Positions 8,737-17,140 are shown, counted from the first letter of the stretch. The stretch is DNA of 64,000 bases from Leyella lascolaii (GCF_900079775.1 NZ_LT556036.1:133664-197663); one strand, 5' to 3'. Notes: generated from the letters alone by a model not told the origin. A program made the numbers and translations.

Positions 8737-8792
8737 CAGTGCCAGCGAGTGCGATGAAAGCTTTCTTTCAGATTTCCGGACGCAGCCTGTTT
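8737..8792. repeat. Dispersed 65-bp repeat family, copy 1
   Basis: Carries GAGTGCGATGAAAGC, then CTTTC, TTTCCGGACGCAGCCTG. It aligns base for base with copies at 18701-18866, 19136-19192 and (reverse) 39602-39662. The centre is palindromic (GAAAGC/GCTTTC type). Confidence 0.7.
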
Positions 8793-8794
8793 AA

Positions 8795-8830
8795 TGAAAA
8801 AACCTCGACAAAGACAATGCTTGTCGAGGT
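8795..8830 (-). terminator. rpoD terminator
   Basis: Perfect 10-bp stem ACCTCGACAA / TTGTCGAGGT with a 9-base loop, followed on the minus strand by TTTTTTCATT. It lies 61 bases beyond the rpoD stop. Confidence 0.9.
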
Positions 8831-8891
8831 ATAAACTGTTTTCTTTCGGATTTAATGTCACTTATTCCCGTGTTGTGTTTGCGGAAACATA

Positions 8892-9764
8892 TTATCCGAG
8901 ATATTTCATCAATATTTTCGCATTGCCGCTGTCGCGCAGCTTTGCGATACTTTTCTCTCTTATTTGCCTTACGCGTTCGCGAGTAAGACCAAGCTGGTCA
9001 CCTATCTCTTCGAGACCTTTTTCATGACATCCGATACCGAAGCATTCGCGTATGATTGTAATCTCGCGGTCTTTCAATACCTTGTTGAGTACGGAGTTCA
9101 GCTCGAGTGCCATTGACTCGTGATCCACCTGTCTGTCTGTCCGGCTGTCGTCACCGCTTGCCATTACGTCAAGCATGCAGTTGTCCTCACCGTCCTGAAA
9201 CGGCGCGTCAATACTTACGTGGTGTCCGTCAGCCATAAGACTTTGTCCGATCTTTTCCTCGTCAATGTTTGTTGCGTCTGAAAGCTCCGACACGGACGGA
9301 TGTCTTTGGTTTTCCTGCTCGAATTTGTTTATCTCATGGTTTATTTTGTTGAGTGAACCAACCTGATTCAACGGCAGTCTTACAATGCGGCTCTGTTCGG
9401 CTATTGCCTGTAAGATGCTCTGTCTTATCCACCATACAGCGTATGAAATAAATTTGAATCCTCTTGTCTCATCGAATTTTTGAGCAGCTTTAATCAATCC
9501 GATATTCCCCTCATCGATAAGGTCTGTCAGTGTAAGTCCTTGATGCTGGTACTGTTTGGCAACGGATACGACAAAGCGCAGGTTTGCCGTGACAAGCTTG
9601 TCTTTGGCTTTCTCGCCTTCCGGACCACCTTTCTTGATCTTTTGTGCGAGCTCAATTTCTTCGTCGATAGAGATTAGAGGAGCGCGTCCGATTTCCACAA
9701 GATATTTGTCCAATGCTTCACTCGAACGGTTTGTGATACTTTTCTGAATCTTTAGTTGTCTCAT
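8892..9764 (-). CDS. rpoD: Primary RNA polymerase sigma factor (Bacteroidetes RpoD)
   Basis: A 290-residue sigma-70 with the compact form typical of Bacteroidetes: it lacks the long region 1.1 and non-conserved insert of E. coli RpoD. Region 1.2 (ALDKYLVEIGRAPLISIDEE), region 2 (TANLRFVVSVAKQY, DLIDEGNIGLIKAAQKFDET, FKFISYAVWWIRQSILQAIA), region 3 and the region 4.2 helix-turn-helix (LGLTRERVRQIREKSIAKLR) are all present. It directs core polymerase to the TTTG/TAnnTTTG promoters seen through this window. Monocistronic, with its own terminator and a -7 box upstream. Confidence 0.97.
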   Translation of the reverse strand: MRQLKIQKSITNRSSEALDKYLVEIGRAPLISIDEEIELAQKIKKGGPEGEKAKDKLVTANLRFVVSVAKQYQHQGLTLTDLIDEGNIGLIKAAQKFDETRGFKFISYAVWWIRQSILQAIAEQSRIVRLPLNQVGSLNKINHEINKFEQENQRHPSVSELSDATNIDEEKIGQSLMADGHHVSIDAPFQDGEDNCMLDVMASGDDSRTDRQVDHESMALELNSVLNKVLKDREITIIRECFGIGCHEKGLEEIGDQLGLTRERVRQIREKSIAKLRDSGNAKILMKYLG

Positions 9765-9830
9765 CCTGAATACATTAATTCTAACTGCCTGATATTCAGC
9801 TTACTAATAAAAGATGCCTTTAAAACCTTG

Positions 9831-9838
9831 CAAAGGTA
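9831..9838 (-). promoter_or_regulatory. -7 box upstream of rpoD
   Basis: The minus strand reads TAccTTTGC, 66 bases upstream of the rpoD ATG. No clear -33 TTTG at the right spacing. Confidence 0.5.
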
Positions 9839-9984
9839 CAAAAATAATCCGGATTTGACGGTGTTTTGCATGACTTTTTGTGGTTAAATAAGGTTAATGT
9901 TCTGCTGCGTTGATTTCTGAACACTCATTCCGTCATAACGCCGGAATGTCGCTCCGGCGATACGGCGGTGAGTCTGTCGGGTAT

Positions 9985-10557
9985 TTATTCTTCTTTAAGC
10001 TTTATCTGGCAGTTGTCCAGCGACTCTATTATGGCGAGCGATTCCACATGTATTCCTTTCTCTCTGAGATATCTGCCGCCGTCCTGGAATGCTTTTTCAA
10101 TTATGAAACCCATTCCGACGAGTTCCGCGCCCGACTGCTCGACGAGTTCCATGATGCCTTTGGCAGCATTGCCGTAGGCGAGGAAATCGTCGATGAAAAG
10201 CACCCTGTCGTTTTCGTTCAGATATTCCCTGCTTATGATGACGTTGTATTGTCTTTGTTTGGTGAACGACGACACAGTTGTCGACAGCATGTTCTCCATC
10301 GTGTTGGGTTTCTTCTTTTTTGCAAAGACAACGGGAAGATTGAGTAGAAAACCCATCATTATTGCCGGTGCGATGCCCGATGCCTCTATCGTAAGTATCT
10401 TGTTGACATTGCTTGACGCAAAGCGTCTTATAAACTCCACGGCAATATCCTTCATCAGGTTTGGGTCCATCTGATGGTTTATGAACTTGTCAACCTTCAG
10501 TATCCCGCCGGGATAACATCTTCCTTCTTTCAGGATTCTTTCTTTTAAAACTTTCAT
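9985..10557 (-). CDS. xpt: Xanthine phosphoribosyltransferase
   Basis: A 190-residue purine salvage enzyme that joins xanthine (and weakly guanine) to PRPP to give XMP. The PRPP-binding motif [16 protein letters not shown] is at residues 119-134, and the N-terminal [20 protein letters not shown] and [12 protein letters not shown] segments are typical of Gram-positive-type Xpt rather than E. coli Gpt. Length is normal. It is 17 bases downstream of the FemAB-like gene on the same strand and may be cotranscribed with it, though no functional link is evident. Confidence 0.95.
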   Translation of the reverse strand: MKVLKERILKEGRCYPGGILKVDKFINHQMDPNLMKDIAVEFIRRFASSNVNKILTIEASGIAPAIMMGFLLNLPVVFAKKKKPNTMENMLSTTVSSFTKQRQYNVIISREYLNENDRVLFIDDFLAYGNAAKGIMELVEQSGAELVGMGFIIEKAFQDGGRYLREKGIHVESLAIIESLDNCQIKLKEE

Positions 10558-10574
10558 TATGATTTGCTTATTGT

Positions 10575-11555
10575 TTATTTGTCATTGTAGCACCATGACA
10601 GGAATCTGTTGATGTATGGTACCGGCAGCCTGAACCATCTGTATTTAGAGACCGGCTTTCCTCCGAAACTCAGTATGAATTCTCTGAACGGATTGTTGCG
10701 GAAAGGGAGTCCGGCGTCAAGAAAATAAATGTGTTCATACCCGTGTGTGTAAGCATATTTTATGGCAGCCCATACCGTTATGCTTGCCGGAGAGAGGTGA
10801 ATGTAAGTCTTGCGTTTTGATGCCAGATACCACATATATGAGTTTTTGCCGGAATAAAGACACACGCATCCTCCTATTATCTTGTTTTTGTATATTGTCA
10901 CGAATGTCTTGCTGTCGCCTTCGGAGTTCAGCATGCTGAACATCTTCCTGTGGGGAATAGAGCGTCTTGTCTTGAATCTGAAGTAGCTACGCAGCAGTTT
11001 GTAGAATGCGCCCAGCTCTTCCTCGCTTTCCGCTTCTCTTGTGTATACACCGTGTTTTTCCGCAGTCTCTATTTTGGACAAGGCTTTCTCGCTTATGCGT
11101 TTTTCCGGAGGAAGGCTGTGAAGAGAGTTGTGTATTTCCTGCCATGGTATCGGGAAGTATCCGTTTTGTCTGAAATGCCTGTACGCGAACATCTTGTTGC
11201 TAATGTCGCTGAACTCGATATACAGGCACAGTTTGTGGTTGAATTTCTGCGTTACAGCCTTGAGCATCATGCTGAAAAGCAGTTCTCTGTCCTCGCCGGG
11301 AGCATATTCGCCCTCTCCGTAAACCCTTCCGTGTGTGTAGAGATATGGCGGAAACAGTCTTCCGTGCCGGCATATGAGAGCCAGGAGGTGTGCGTGCACT
11401 TCTCCGTTCCTGTCTTCTGCAACAGCCATGAGCGGAGCATAGCCGGGCGTTTTTTCCGCTATAAGGAAAAAATCGGTACTGTGGAAAAAGTTGTCGCAAA
11501 CCATTTCCGGCAGCTCTTCGCTCTTTTGTATAAGCCGTATGCTTATTCCGTTCAT
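10575..11555 (-). CDS. FemAB/GNAT-fold acyltransferase-like protein
   Basis: A 326-residue cytoplasmic protein with the double-GNAT layout of the FemAB / BioF2-like (Acetyltransf_6) group. The C-terminal half has the typical [20 protein letters not shown] strand pattern, then [20 protein letters not shown] and [20 protein letters not shown], where family members hold the acyl donor and substrate. Relatives transfer amino acids from aminoacyl-tRNA to peptidoglycan or acylate small molecules; the substrate here cannot be told. It lies 17 bases upstream of xpt. The ATG at 11555 begins a good first strand, so the start is reasonable. Confidence 0.75.
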   Translation of the reverse strand: MNGISIRLIQKSEELPEMVCDNFFHSTDFFLIAEKTPGYAPLMAVAEDRNGEVHAHLLALICRHGRLFPPYLYTHGRVYGEGEYAPGEDRELLFSMMLKAVTQKFNHKLCLYIEFSDISNKMFAYRHFRQNGYFPIPWQEIHNSLHSLPPEKRISEKALSKIETAEKHGVYTREAESEEELGAFYKLLRSYFRFKTRRSIPHRKMFSMLNSEGDSKTFVTIYKNKIIGGCVCLYSGKNSYMWYLASKRKTYIHLSPASITVWAAIKYAYTHGYEHIYFLDAGLPFRNNPFREFILSFGGKPVSKYRWFRLPVPYINRFLSWCYNDK

Positions 11556-11862
11556 ATGGCAAAAATAACAAATCTTTTCTAAAAAGCATAATTTCAGAAT
11601 CTATTATTGGGCAAGAATGATTAAATTTGCCACTTAAATGCGAGTCGGCATCATCCTTCATCCATCTTCCGGACTGATGTTGTCGGGATGAGTCTCTGCT
11701 TTTATAGAAGACGCGGACGGCTTCACCGGCAAAGTCATGAGGCGGAATGACGGCTGCGGAGCGTAACAGGGGTGGGGAACCTGCGGGCAGGTAAGCAAGC
11801 CGTTCCGGCTGTATGATTGATGCGATTCGTTTTAAAATACAAACATACATAATAATCAGAAT
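11556..11862. other. Divergent intergenic region with structured segment
   Basis: Separates the FemAB-like gene (minus) from the DUF2520 gene (plus). Its right half is GC-rich compared with other gaps here and can fold: CGGAA and CGGCT (11743-11755) pair with AGCCG-TTCCG (11798-11807), enclosing ACCTG-cggg-CAGGT (11779-11792). No promoter motif of the -7 type was found. Confidence 0.45.
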
Positions 11863-12639
11863 ATGAGAATAACACTTATCGGCGCCGGAAATCTGGCTAC
11901 TCATTTGGGCAAGGCTCTGGCTGATGCTGGCAATACAATAGAGCAGGTGTACAGCCGCACCATGCAGTCTGCCACCCGGCTTGCCGCATTGCTCGGATGC
12001 GAGGCGCAGACAGAGATAGGCAATATCAACACTGACTCCGACGTGTATGTGCTTTCTGTCAGCGATTCAGCCTTGCCGCAGATTGTCCCGCAACTGTGCG
12101 CCGGACGAGACGGAGGCATCTTCGTGCATACGGCGGGCAGCATTCCGGCAGACATCTTCCGCGGGCACGCGCGCCATTACGGTGTTGTCTATCCCATGCA
12201 GACGTTTTCCAAGGACGCGAGACTCGATTTCAGAAAGATTCCGTGCTTCATCGAGGCGTCAGACGACGGGACGCGCGGCGTGCTTCAGACGATGTGCCGG
12301 GAGATAAGCGACAGCGTCGTTCCGCTGGGCAGCGATGACCGCAAGTATCTGCATCTTGCCGCTGTGTTTGCGTCCAATTTCGTGAATCACTGTTACAATG
12401 TCGCCTCCCACATCATGCGGAGCCACGGCATTCCTTTCGAATATATGTATCCGCTTATAGACGAGGTGGCTTCAAAAATACACTCCATGACGCCGTCCGA
12501 CGCGCAGACCGGTCCTGCCGTGCGCAACGACAGGAACGTTATTGACCGCCATCTGAGTCTGCTCTCGGATGAGCCTGAGTTCAGGGAGATTTACGGGATA
12601 ATGTCTGATGGGATACACAAAATAAGAAACAAGTCATGA
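11863..12639 (+). CDS. Rossmann-like and DUF2520 domain-containing protein
   Basis: A 258-residue predicted NAD(P)-dependent oxidoreductase. The N-terminal Rossmann fold opens with [20 protein letters not shown] (GxGxxA dinucleotide motif, residues 4-23), and the C-terminal helical half (about 130-255, with [20 protein letters not shown]) matches the DUF2520 type. The overall form resembles 6-phosphogluconate or pyrroline-5-carboxylate reductase-like enzymes. The substrate is unknown. Its stop overlaps the kdsC start by 4 bases (ATGA), and maf follows, so the three form one unit. The same trio is familiar in Bacteroidales genomes. Confidence 0.85.
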   Translation: MRITLIGAGNLATHLGKALADAGNTIEQVYSRTMQSATRLAALLGCEAQTEIGNINTDSDVYVLSVSDSALPQIVPQLCAGRDGGIFVHTAGSIPADIFRGHARHYGVVYPMQTFSKDARLDFRKIPCFIEASDDGTRGVLQTMCREISDSVVPLGSDDRKYLHLAAVFASNFVNHCYNVASHIMRSHGIPFEYMYPLIDEVASKIHSMTPSDAQTGPAVRNDRNVIDRHLSLLSDEPEFREIYGIMSDGIHKIRNKS

Positions 12640-13154
12640 TTGATTACGATCTTTGTAAAATAAAAGCTGTCATTTTTGATGTCGATGGAGTGCTGTCTGC
12701 TGAGACTGTCGTGCTCGCGCCCGACGGAGAGCCGTTGCGTACGGTGAACATAAAGGACGGCTATGCCATACAGCTGGCATGCAAGATGGGACTGCGTATA
12801 GTCATAATGACAGGCGGCAACACCGAGGCGGTAAGGTTGAGGTATGAGCGTCTCGGCGTGAGAGACATCTTCATGGGATGTGCGGTGAAGATCCGCGATT
12901 ACGAAAGGTTCAGAGACGGCAGCGGACTTACGGACGAGGAGGTGATATATGTGGGCGACGATGTGCCCGACTATGAGGTCATGAGCACAGTGGGATGTGC
13001 CTGCTGTCCTTCCGACGCATGCCCCGACATAAAGTCTGTGAGCCGCTATGTGAGCGGTAGAGCGGGAGGGTGTGGCTGCGCGCGCGACATTATCGAGCAG
13101 GTGCTTCGTGCCCAAGGCAAATGGATGGCTGACGAAAAGGCTTTCGGATGGTGA
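12636..13154 (+). CDS. kdsC: KdsC-like HAD phosphatase (3-deoxy-D-manno-octulosonate 8-phosphate phosphatase)
   Basis: A 172-residue C0-type HAD phosphatase, the usual size for KdsC/YrbI, which has no cap and works as a tetramer. Motif I is [12 protein letters not shown] with the nucleophile and acid aspartates, motif II lies in [12 protein letters not shown], and the C-terminal motif is [10 protein letters not shown]. The [10 protein letters not shown] segment that closes the neighbouring active site is also present. It would release phosphate from Kdo-8-P in lipopolysaccharide core synthesis. The motif-I loop SAET replaces the more common TDG, a modest deviation. Overlaps the DUF2520 gene by 4 bases. 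Confidence 0.87.
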   Translation: MIDYDLCKIKAVIFDVDGVLSAETVVLAPDGEPLRTVNIKDGYAIQLACKMGLRIVIMTGGNTEAVRLRYERLGVRDIFMGCAVKIRDYERFRDGSGLTDEEVIYVGDDVPDYEVMSTVGCACCPSDACPDIKSVSRYVSGRAGGCGCARDIIEQVLRAQGKWMADEKAFGW

Positions 13155-13207
13155 CGTGATGTGCGCGCGTACGTGTCCGGATGTATGTCAATAAAAAAGA
13201 AAACAGA

Positions 13208-13801
13208 ATGAAGACGAATAAATATAAAGTAATACTGTCGAGCAACTCACCGCGGAGAAAGGAACTTTTCGCAGGTTTGGGAATCGGTTTTGAGGTAAGG
13301 GTCATCAGCGGGATAGACGAGTCGTATCCTCCAGAACTGCCTTTGAGCGAGGTGCCGCTGTACATTGCGAAAGAGAAGGCTGCGGCTTACGACATAGCCG
13401 ACGGCGAGCTTGTGATAACCGCCGATACGGTTGTCATTGTCGGTAATGAGATTCTCGGAAAGTCTTCCGGTGAGGACGAGGCGAGGAGCATGCTGCGCAA
13501 GCTGGGCGGACGCACCCATGAGGTTACTACGGGAGTGTGTCTCACCACATATGACCTGCAGCGCAGCTTTGCCGTCACGAGTGAGGTGACGTTCAAGAGT
13601 CTCAGCGATGAAGAGATAGACTACTATGTCAGAAACTACCGTCCGTTTGATAAGGCTGGAGCTTATGGCATTCAGGAATGGATAGGATATATAGGTGTCA
13701 CATCGCTGCGCGGCAGCTATTTCAATGTTATGGGATTGCCCGTGCAGCGCATTTATGAGGAACTGAGAAACACGTTCGGTTTCGGGCTTGGTGCTGAATG
13801 A
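13208..13801 (+). CDS. maf: Maf-like nucleoside triphosphate pyrophosphatase
   Basis: A 197-residue Maf/YhdE-type enzyme that hydrolyses non-canonical or excess NTPs (dTTP/UTP class in close relatives). The family start VILSSNSPRRKELF, then EVRVISGIDESYPPELP, the catalytic ITADTVVIVG and the GKAGAYGIQ-like DKAGAYGIQEWIGYI segment are present. The frame is open from ATG 13181, but the first nine codons do not look like Maf, and ATG 13208 gives the normal start MKTNKYKVILSSNSP. It follows kdsC by about 53 bases. Confidence 0.93.
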   Translation: MKTNKYKVILSSNSPRRKELFAGLGIGFEVRVISGIDESYPPELPLSEVPLYIAKEKAAAYDIADGELVITADTVVIVGNEILGKSSGEDEARSMLRKLGGRTHEVTTGVCLTTYDLQRSFAVTSEVTFKSLSDEEIDYYVRNYRPFDKAGAYGIQEWIGYIGVTSLRGSYFNVMGLPVQRIYEELRNTFGFGLGAE

Positions 13802-14550
13802 CTCGTCCTGTCATTCTTGCATGATTATGCGGAAAGGTGAATAGTTATGCGTTACAGGCATGGCGTCAACTCTCAGATACTCGTCTGTAGGCGATGTAGA
13901 TGATGTGCTGCGACAAATACGCGAGTTTTGGAGATGTGAGATAAGACGCTGTCATACAGGCATATACATTTCCACGTGTGCTCAGGAGCCTTATTCTGAG
14001 CCGCGGAAAAGGCTGTTTGGATGTCCCGAACAGCCTTTTCCGTGTCGTGGAACAGCCTTTGCGGAGCCATGAAACGGTCGTTTCAGTTATGCGGGAGAGC
14101 CTTTTCCGCTCTTTCCGTATGCTTCTATGCGACGGCTGTCGTATATATATGCGTGTTATATACGTATTTTCCCGTCTTTGCGTTTCTGTTTTGCGAATTT
14201 CCCGTGTCAATATTTTTTACCGTCATTACCGTATAAATATTCATTCCTTCCTTGCTGTCCTGCTTTTTTGTCCCGCATCCGCGTTTGGCATGCAACGGCT
14301 GTTTGCTGACGCGCTGAAGTGAATGCCGGACATAAGACCGCGTGATGTCCGGCGGCATTACGCTCACTTGTATCGGCGAACGGGCATTCTTCAGCCGTAA
14401 GCTTACTTATGTGAGGATATTTAATTGTGTGTTGTTCATTTTGCGACATAATGTTTACTGAAAGTGACATTATGCTTATAATAATTGTTAAAACGTTGCA
14501 TTCGGCTTGTTTTTTACAGTCTTGATGATGCGTCGAATGTATATAAATGC
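13802..14550. other. Intergenic region holding palindrome array A
   Basis: No gene with credible coding character. The main content is the six-unit 22-bp-period palindrome array at 13982-14108. The rest is AT-rich with scattered TATATA runs. Short frames here have no family resemblance. Confidence 0.6.
13982..14108. repeat. Palindrome array A: six 17-bp palindromic units at 22-bp period
   Basis: Units at 13982, 14004, 14026, 14048, 14070 and 14092, each 17 bp with 5-bp spacers. Examples are CGGAAAAGGCTGTTTGG, CCGAACAGCCTTTTCCG, TGGAACAGCCTTTGCGG and CGGGAGAGCCTTTTCCG. The consensus CGGAAAAGCCTTTTCCG is a perfect palindrome. Spacers (agccg, atgtc, tgtcg, agcca, ttatg) are not conserved. The first unit is the most degenerate. 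Confidence 0.85.
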
Positions 14551-14558
14551 TAACTTTG
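14551..14558 (+). promoter_or_regulatory. Possible -7 box of the secreted-protein gene
   Basis: TAacTTTG matches the -7 consensus 202 bases upstream of the ATG, implying a long leader. The leader has a hairpin GCAAGTGA / TTCACTTGC near 14712-14742. No well-spaced -33 element. Confidence 0.35.
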
Positions 14559-14759
14559 TGACAACATATCAGCGTTAGCCGGCTTGTATTCAGACTGTAG
14601 AAAAATATTTTCCGGCATGATTCAAGATATGTAAAACACATGACGCCAGACCGAAATACGATTCCGTTACTGTGCGTCATAAGCGGTTATCCAACTTAAT
14701 GTACAACCCCGGCAAGTGACTGTCAGACGTGCGTTCACTTGCTTTAAAACAATCACAAC

Positions 14760-16346
14760 ATGAAAAAAACTTTACTTGGTCTCGGTATTCTGGCTGTGTC
14801 GCTGTCGGCTTCAGCCCAGAACAGGAAGTCTGCCATCGAATGGCCCTCTTACTCGACAATCATCAGCGAGCAGCCGGAGGGAGAGAACATTACCGATGTC
14901 ATCGGCAAGAACTTCGCCTACACTTATGAGCAGAACCAGATGATGAGGCAGCAGACCTACAACGGTGTGGCGTCATATGTAAAGGGAACAGACGGAAACA
15001 TCTACATCTACAATCCTGTTCCCGGATACCGTGCAGGCTCATATCTCAAGCTTGAGCCCACGTCAGACGGTCGCTACGTTGCGCATACGCCTCAGGCAAT
15101 CGGCTATGACGAGTATTATGGAGAGACAATATACATCATGCGTCTCGTCGCAAAAGAGGAGAACGGCAAGGTGAAATGGGTGCTGGACGAGCGTGAGAAC
15201 GGCGAGATAGACGGTGACGTGTATTTCACATACACTGACGGGGTGCTTCGCCAGCAGCGCATTGAGGGAGAGGTGTTCGGCGACCCTAAGGCTCTGCTCG
15301 CCACAGTCTACCGTGGAGGATCCCTTGAAGGCTCTGCAGTGGGAGAGCTTACCATAATGCCGAACCCGTATGAGGCAGTGAAGCTTCCGGAGGGTGTGAC
15401 TCCCGTGCCTTACAACATGAGCTTCAGCACAAACTATAATGAGAGTCTCACCGCCAAGGCAAGCGTGGCGTTCGACGGGGAAGACGTGTATCTGAGCGAC
15501 CCGGAGAATCCTTCTAATGGCTATTGGATAAAAGGAAGCTACAGCAACGGAGTGATTACTGTCAAGCCTCAATATGTCGGAGCGGACAACGTGTGGAACG
15601 TCCACTACTTCCTTCTGCCCGGCAAGATTGTGGAGACTGACGCAGGCAAGACGCTCGGACTGGTGGAGACAATGGTGCTGAAGGTCGACGAGCAGAAAAA
15701 CACCATCACGTCTGAGCCCGACTATGTGTATATCATTGCGGCTGACATGAAGGGCGGGCGGCTTCTGGAGAGCTACATCATGCCGTCTTACTCTAAGATA
15801 GAAGTGAAGCCGGCAGTCCCTGCGGCACCTGAGTTCAATGATGTCAGCGGCTATGACCCGTATTATGGCAGAGAGGTAAGGTTCTATCTGCACAGTAAGG
15901 ATGTTGACGGCAATCCTATCGATGCTGATGGTTTGTCTTACCGTGTGTATGTAGGTGCGGACTCGGTATACACCTTCACGCCCGACAAATATACACGTCT
16001 TGAAGCTCCGATGTCTCTTGTCGCCTATTCGTTCTCCGACCAATACGACTTCCCGGCTGCCGCCAACGACTACCACCGTTTCTATTTCTATGAGGACGAG
16101 CTTGATGCTCTTGGTCTGCAAAGCGTGTATACAGCCGGTGGTGTGACCAATGTCTCTGAGATAACCTGGTGGAAGGAGCCGGTGGGGACGTCTGTGTCGG
16201 GACTTGATGCGGATGTCAAGCCTGTGCGTACCGACTGGTTCGACATGCAGGGACGTCGTGTCGACTCTCCGTCTAAGGGCGTTTATGTTGTGAGAAAGAC
16301 AATGCCTGACGGCAGTGTGATAACATCAAAGCATGTGAAGAGATAA
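14760..16346 (+). CDS. Large secreted protein with sorting-domain-like C-terminus, function unknown
   Basis: A 528-residue protein exported by the signal peptide MKKTLLGLGILAVSLSASAQ. The body is acidic, beta-rich and tyrosine-rich with no recognised catalytic motif. The last 45 residues (TDWFDMQGRRVDSPSKGVYV, then VR...DGSVITSKHVKR) have the pattern YdxxGRxv..pxkGvYvvr...g..xsxKvv seen in T9SS type A sorting domains and related Bacteroidales C-terminal domains. It is therefore probably surface-attached or secreted, which fits the T9SS plug-type protein at 56-57 kb. The ATG is directly before the signal peptide. A long antisense frame is a shadow. Confidence 0.75.
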   Translation: MKKTLLGLGILAVSLSASAQNRKSAIEWPSYSTIISEQPEGENITDVIGKNFAYTYEQNQMMRQQTYNGVASYVKGTDGNIYIYNPVPGYRAGSYLKLEPTSDGRYVAHTPQAIGYDEYYGETIYIMRLVAKEENGKVKWVLDERENGEIDGDVYFTYTDGVLRQQRIEGEVFGDPKALLATVYRGGSLEGSAVGELTIMPNPYEAVKLPEGVTPVPYNMSFSTNYNESLTAKASVAFDGEDVYLSDPENPSNGYWIKGSYSNGVITVKPQYVGADNVWNVHYFLLPGKIVETDAGKTLGLVETMVLKVDEQKNTITSEPDYVYIIAADMKGGRLLESYIMPSYSKIEVKPAVPAAPEFNDVSGYDPYYGREVRFYLHSKDVDGNPIDADGLSYRVYVGADSVYTFTPDKYTRLEAPMSLVAYSFSDQYDFPAAANDYHRFYFYEDELDALGLQSVYTAGGVTNVSEITWWKEPVGTSVSGLDADVKPVRTDWFDMQGRRVDSPSKGVYVVRKTMPDGSVITSKHVKR

Positions 16347-16352
16347 TAGGAC

Positions 16353-16464
16353 ACCGGTTTATCAGGCACATCATGACGTCCGGTTGCTATTCGATGTGAT
16401 TATGATTGATGACATGTCATGACGCACGAATGTGTTCCGGTGGACCTGACCTGATAAAAACGGT
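16353..16464. repeat. Long-loop inverted repeat (112 bp)
   Basis: Left arm ACCGGTTTATCAGG (16353-16366) and right arm CCTGATAAAAACGGT (16450-16464) pair nearly perfectly, with one extra base. The loop contains ATCATGACG and GTCATGACGCAC. It could be a folded 3'UTR element or a MITE-like insertion; no target duplication was identified. Confidence 0.5.
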
Positions 16465-16482
16465 CTCGCGAGATTGGTAATG

Positions 16483-16531
16483 AGGGCTGTCCGTATGGCT
16501 TTTGTCCGGCGGACAGCCCTTGTTGTTTGTC
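16483..16531 (+). terminator. Terminator downstream of the secreted-protein gene
   Basis: Perfect 11-bp stem AGGGCTGTCCG / CGGACAGCCCT (16483-16493 and 16510-16520), followed by TTGTTGTTTGTC on the plus strand. Confidence 0.7.
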
Positions 16532-16671
16532 TGTCTGTAGCAGAGCGGAAAATGATGCGTATGCCGCATTTCATATGGTCGGATGATGCCTGTCGGTTTG
16601 CTGGTTGCCGTCTGGTTGCCGGTGTATATGAATATTCCGTGAAACGGAGCGCGGCGTATATGTCATGAGAA

Positions 16672-16720
16672 TTATAAAAGACGGGCTTTTAGAGAATGGC
16701 TGTCACCGCGTCAGCCCGTC
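16672..16720 (-). terminator. Terminator of the yolD-like/polymerase operon
   Basis: On the minus strand GACGGGCT (within the last codons of the yolD-like gene) pairs with AGCCCGTC after the stop, followed by TTTTATAATT. Stem arms lie at plus 16713-16720 and 16680-16687. Confidence 0.7.
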
Positions 16721-17140
16721 TGTCTCCGTATCCGGACATCCTGTCTCGATGTCGTATATATATTCGAACGGTATTGTTTCCCCGTCGGGTAGAACTAATG
16801 TTTTGTTTACTGTATCTATTTCATTTATTACCGAACGTATCGTCCGGTAGCTGCCTCCGGCTTTTCTCTTGTCAGGTTTGAAGTAGGTTATGGCAGTGGT
16901 CGTGTGTCTGTACTGCCCTTCAAGAAGCGTGTGTATCTTCCGGTCAAGCATCTCGGCATGGTTGTCGTCATACTCAATGAAGCGTGATGTCTGACGTGCC
17001 GTCTCGCGTATGGCGGCACCGTGACCCGACAATGCGGAGAACGGAGCGAACTGTGCGGCGCGGCTCTGCATCGACATCTGTGGATGCTTTTCAGAAACAT
17101 GGTGCGGCAGGTTTATTATGTCGTCATACTTATGTGTCAT
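16703..17140 (-). CDS. YolD-like family protein
   Basis: A 145-residue protein matching the YolD-like family, small proteins that accompany UvrX/YqjW-type Y-family polymerases and are thought to be UmuD-like accessory factors. Visible traits are the N-terminus YDDIINLPHHVSEKHPQMSM, the motif RAAQFAPFSALSGHGAAI and a C-terminal beta-rich part ending ETIPFEYIYDIE. It overlaps the polymerase gene by 4 bases (ATGA), so the pair is translationally coupled. Biochemical function of the family is not settled. The last codons form one arm of the operon terminator. Confidence 0.88.
   Translation of the reverse strand: MTHKYDDIINLPHHVSEKHPQMSMQSRAAQFAPFSALSGHGAAIRETARQTSRFIEYDDNHAEMLDRKIHTLLEGQYRHTTTAITYFKPDKRKAGGSYRTIRSVINEIDTVNKTLVLPDGETIPFEYIYDIETGCPDTETDGLTR

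Larger units (their letters stand above)
8191..8794. other. Intergenic region with IS fossil and dispersed repeat
   Basis: Between tRNA-Ser and the rpoD terminator there is no intact gene. It holds the tRNA promoter, a decayed IS30-type transposase end (8307-8563) and one copy of the 65-bp dispersed repeat (8737-8792). The rest (8564-8736) shows nothing recognisable. Confidence 0.6.
16347..16671. other. Intergenic region with a long inverted repeat and a terminator
   Basis: Seven bases after the stop codon a 14/15-bp inverted repeat encloses 83 bases (16353-16464), followed by a separate strong hairpin terminator (16483-16531). From 16540 on nothing is recognised. Confidence 0.55.

Noticed and set aside
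9939-9959. Hairpin CGCCGGA / TCCGGCG as xpt terminator
   Set aside because: Good stem but no following T-run on the minus strand; not enough support to call.
11200-11904. 234-codon minus-strand frame across the FemAB-like gene and the intergenic region
   Set aside because: It overlaps a well-supported gene in another frame and the divergent upstream region, with no family match.
13982-14108. CRISPR array
   Set aside because: Spacers are only 5 bp, units are palindromic and degenerate, and no cas gene is present.
15063-16121. 352-codon frame antisense to the secreted-protein gene
   Set aside because: No family resemblance, no promoter, and the sense gene has a signal peptide and a recognisable C-terminal pattern. 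Shadow frame caused by codon bias.
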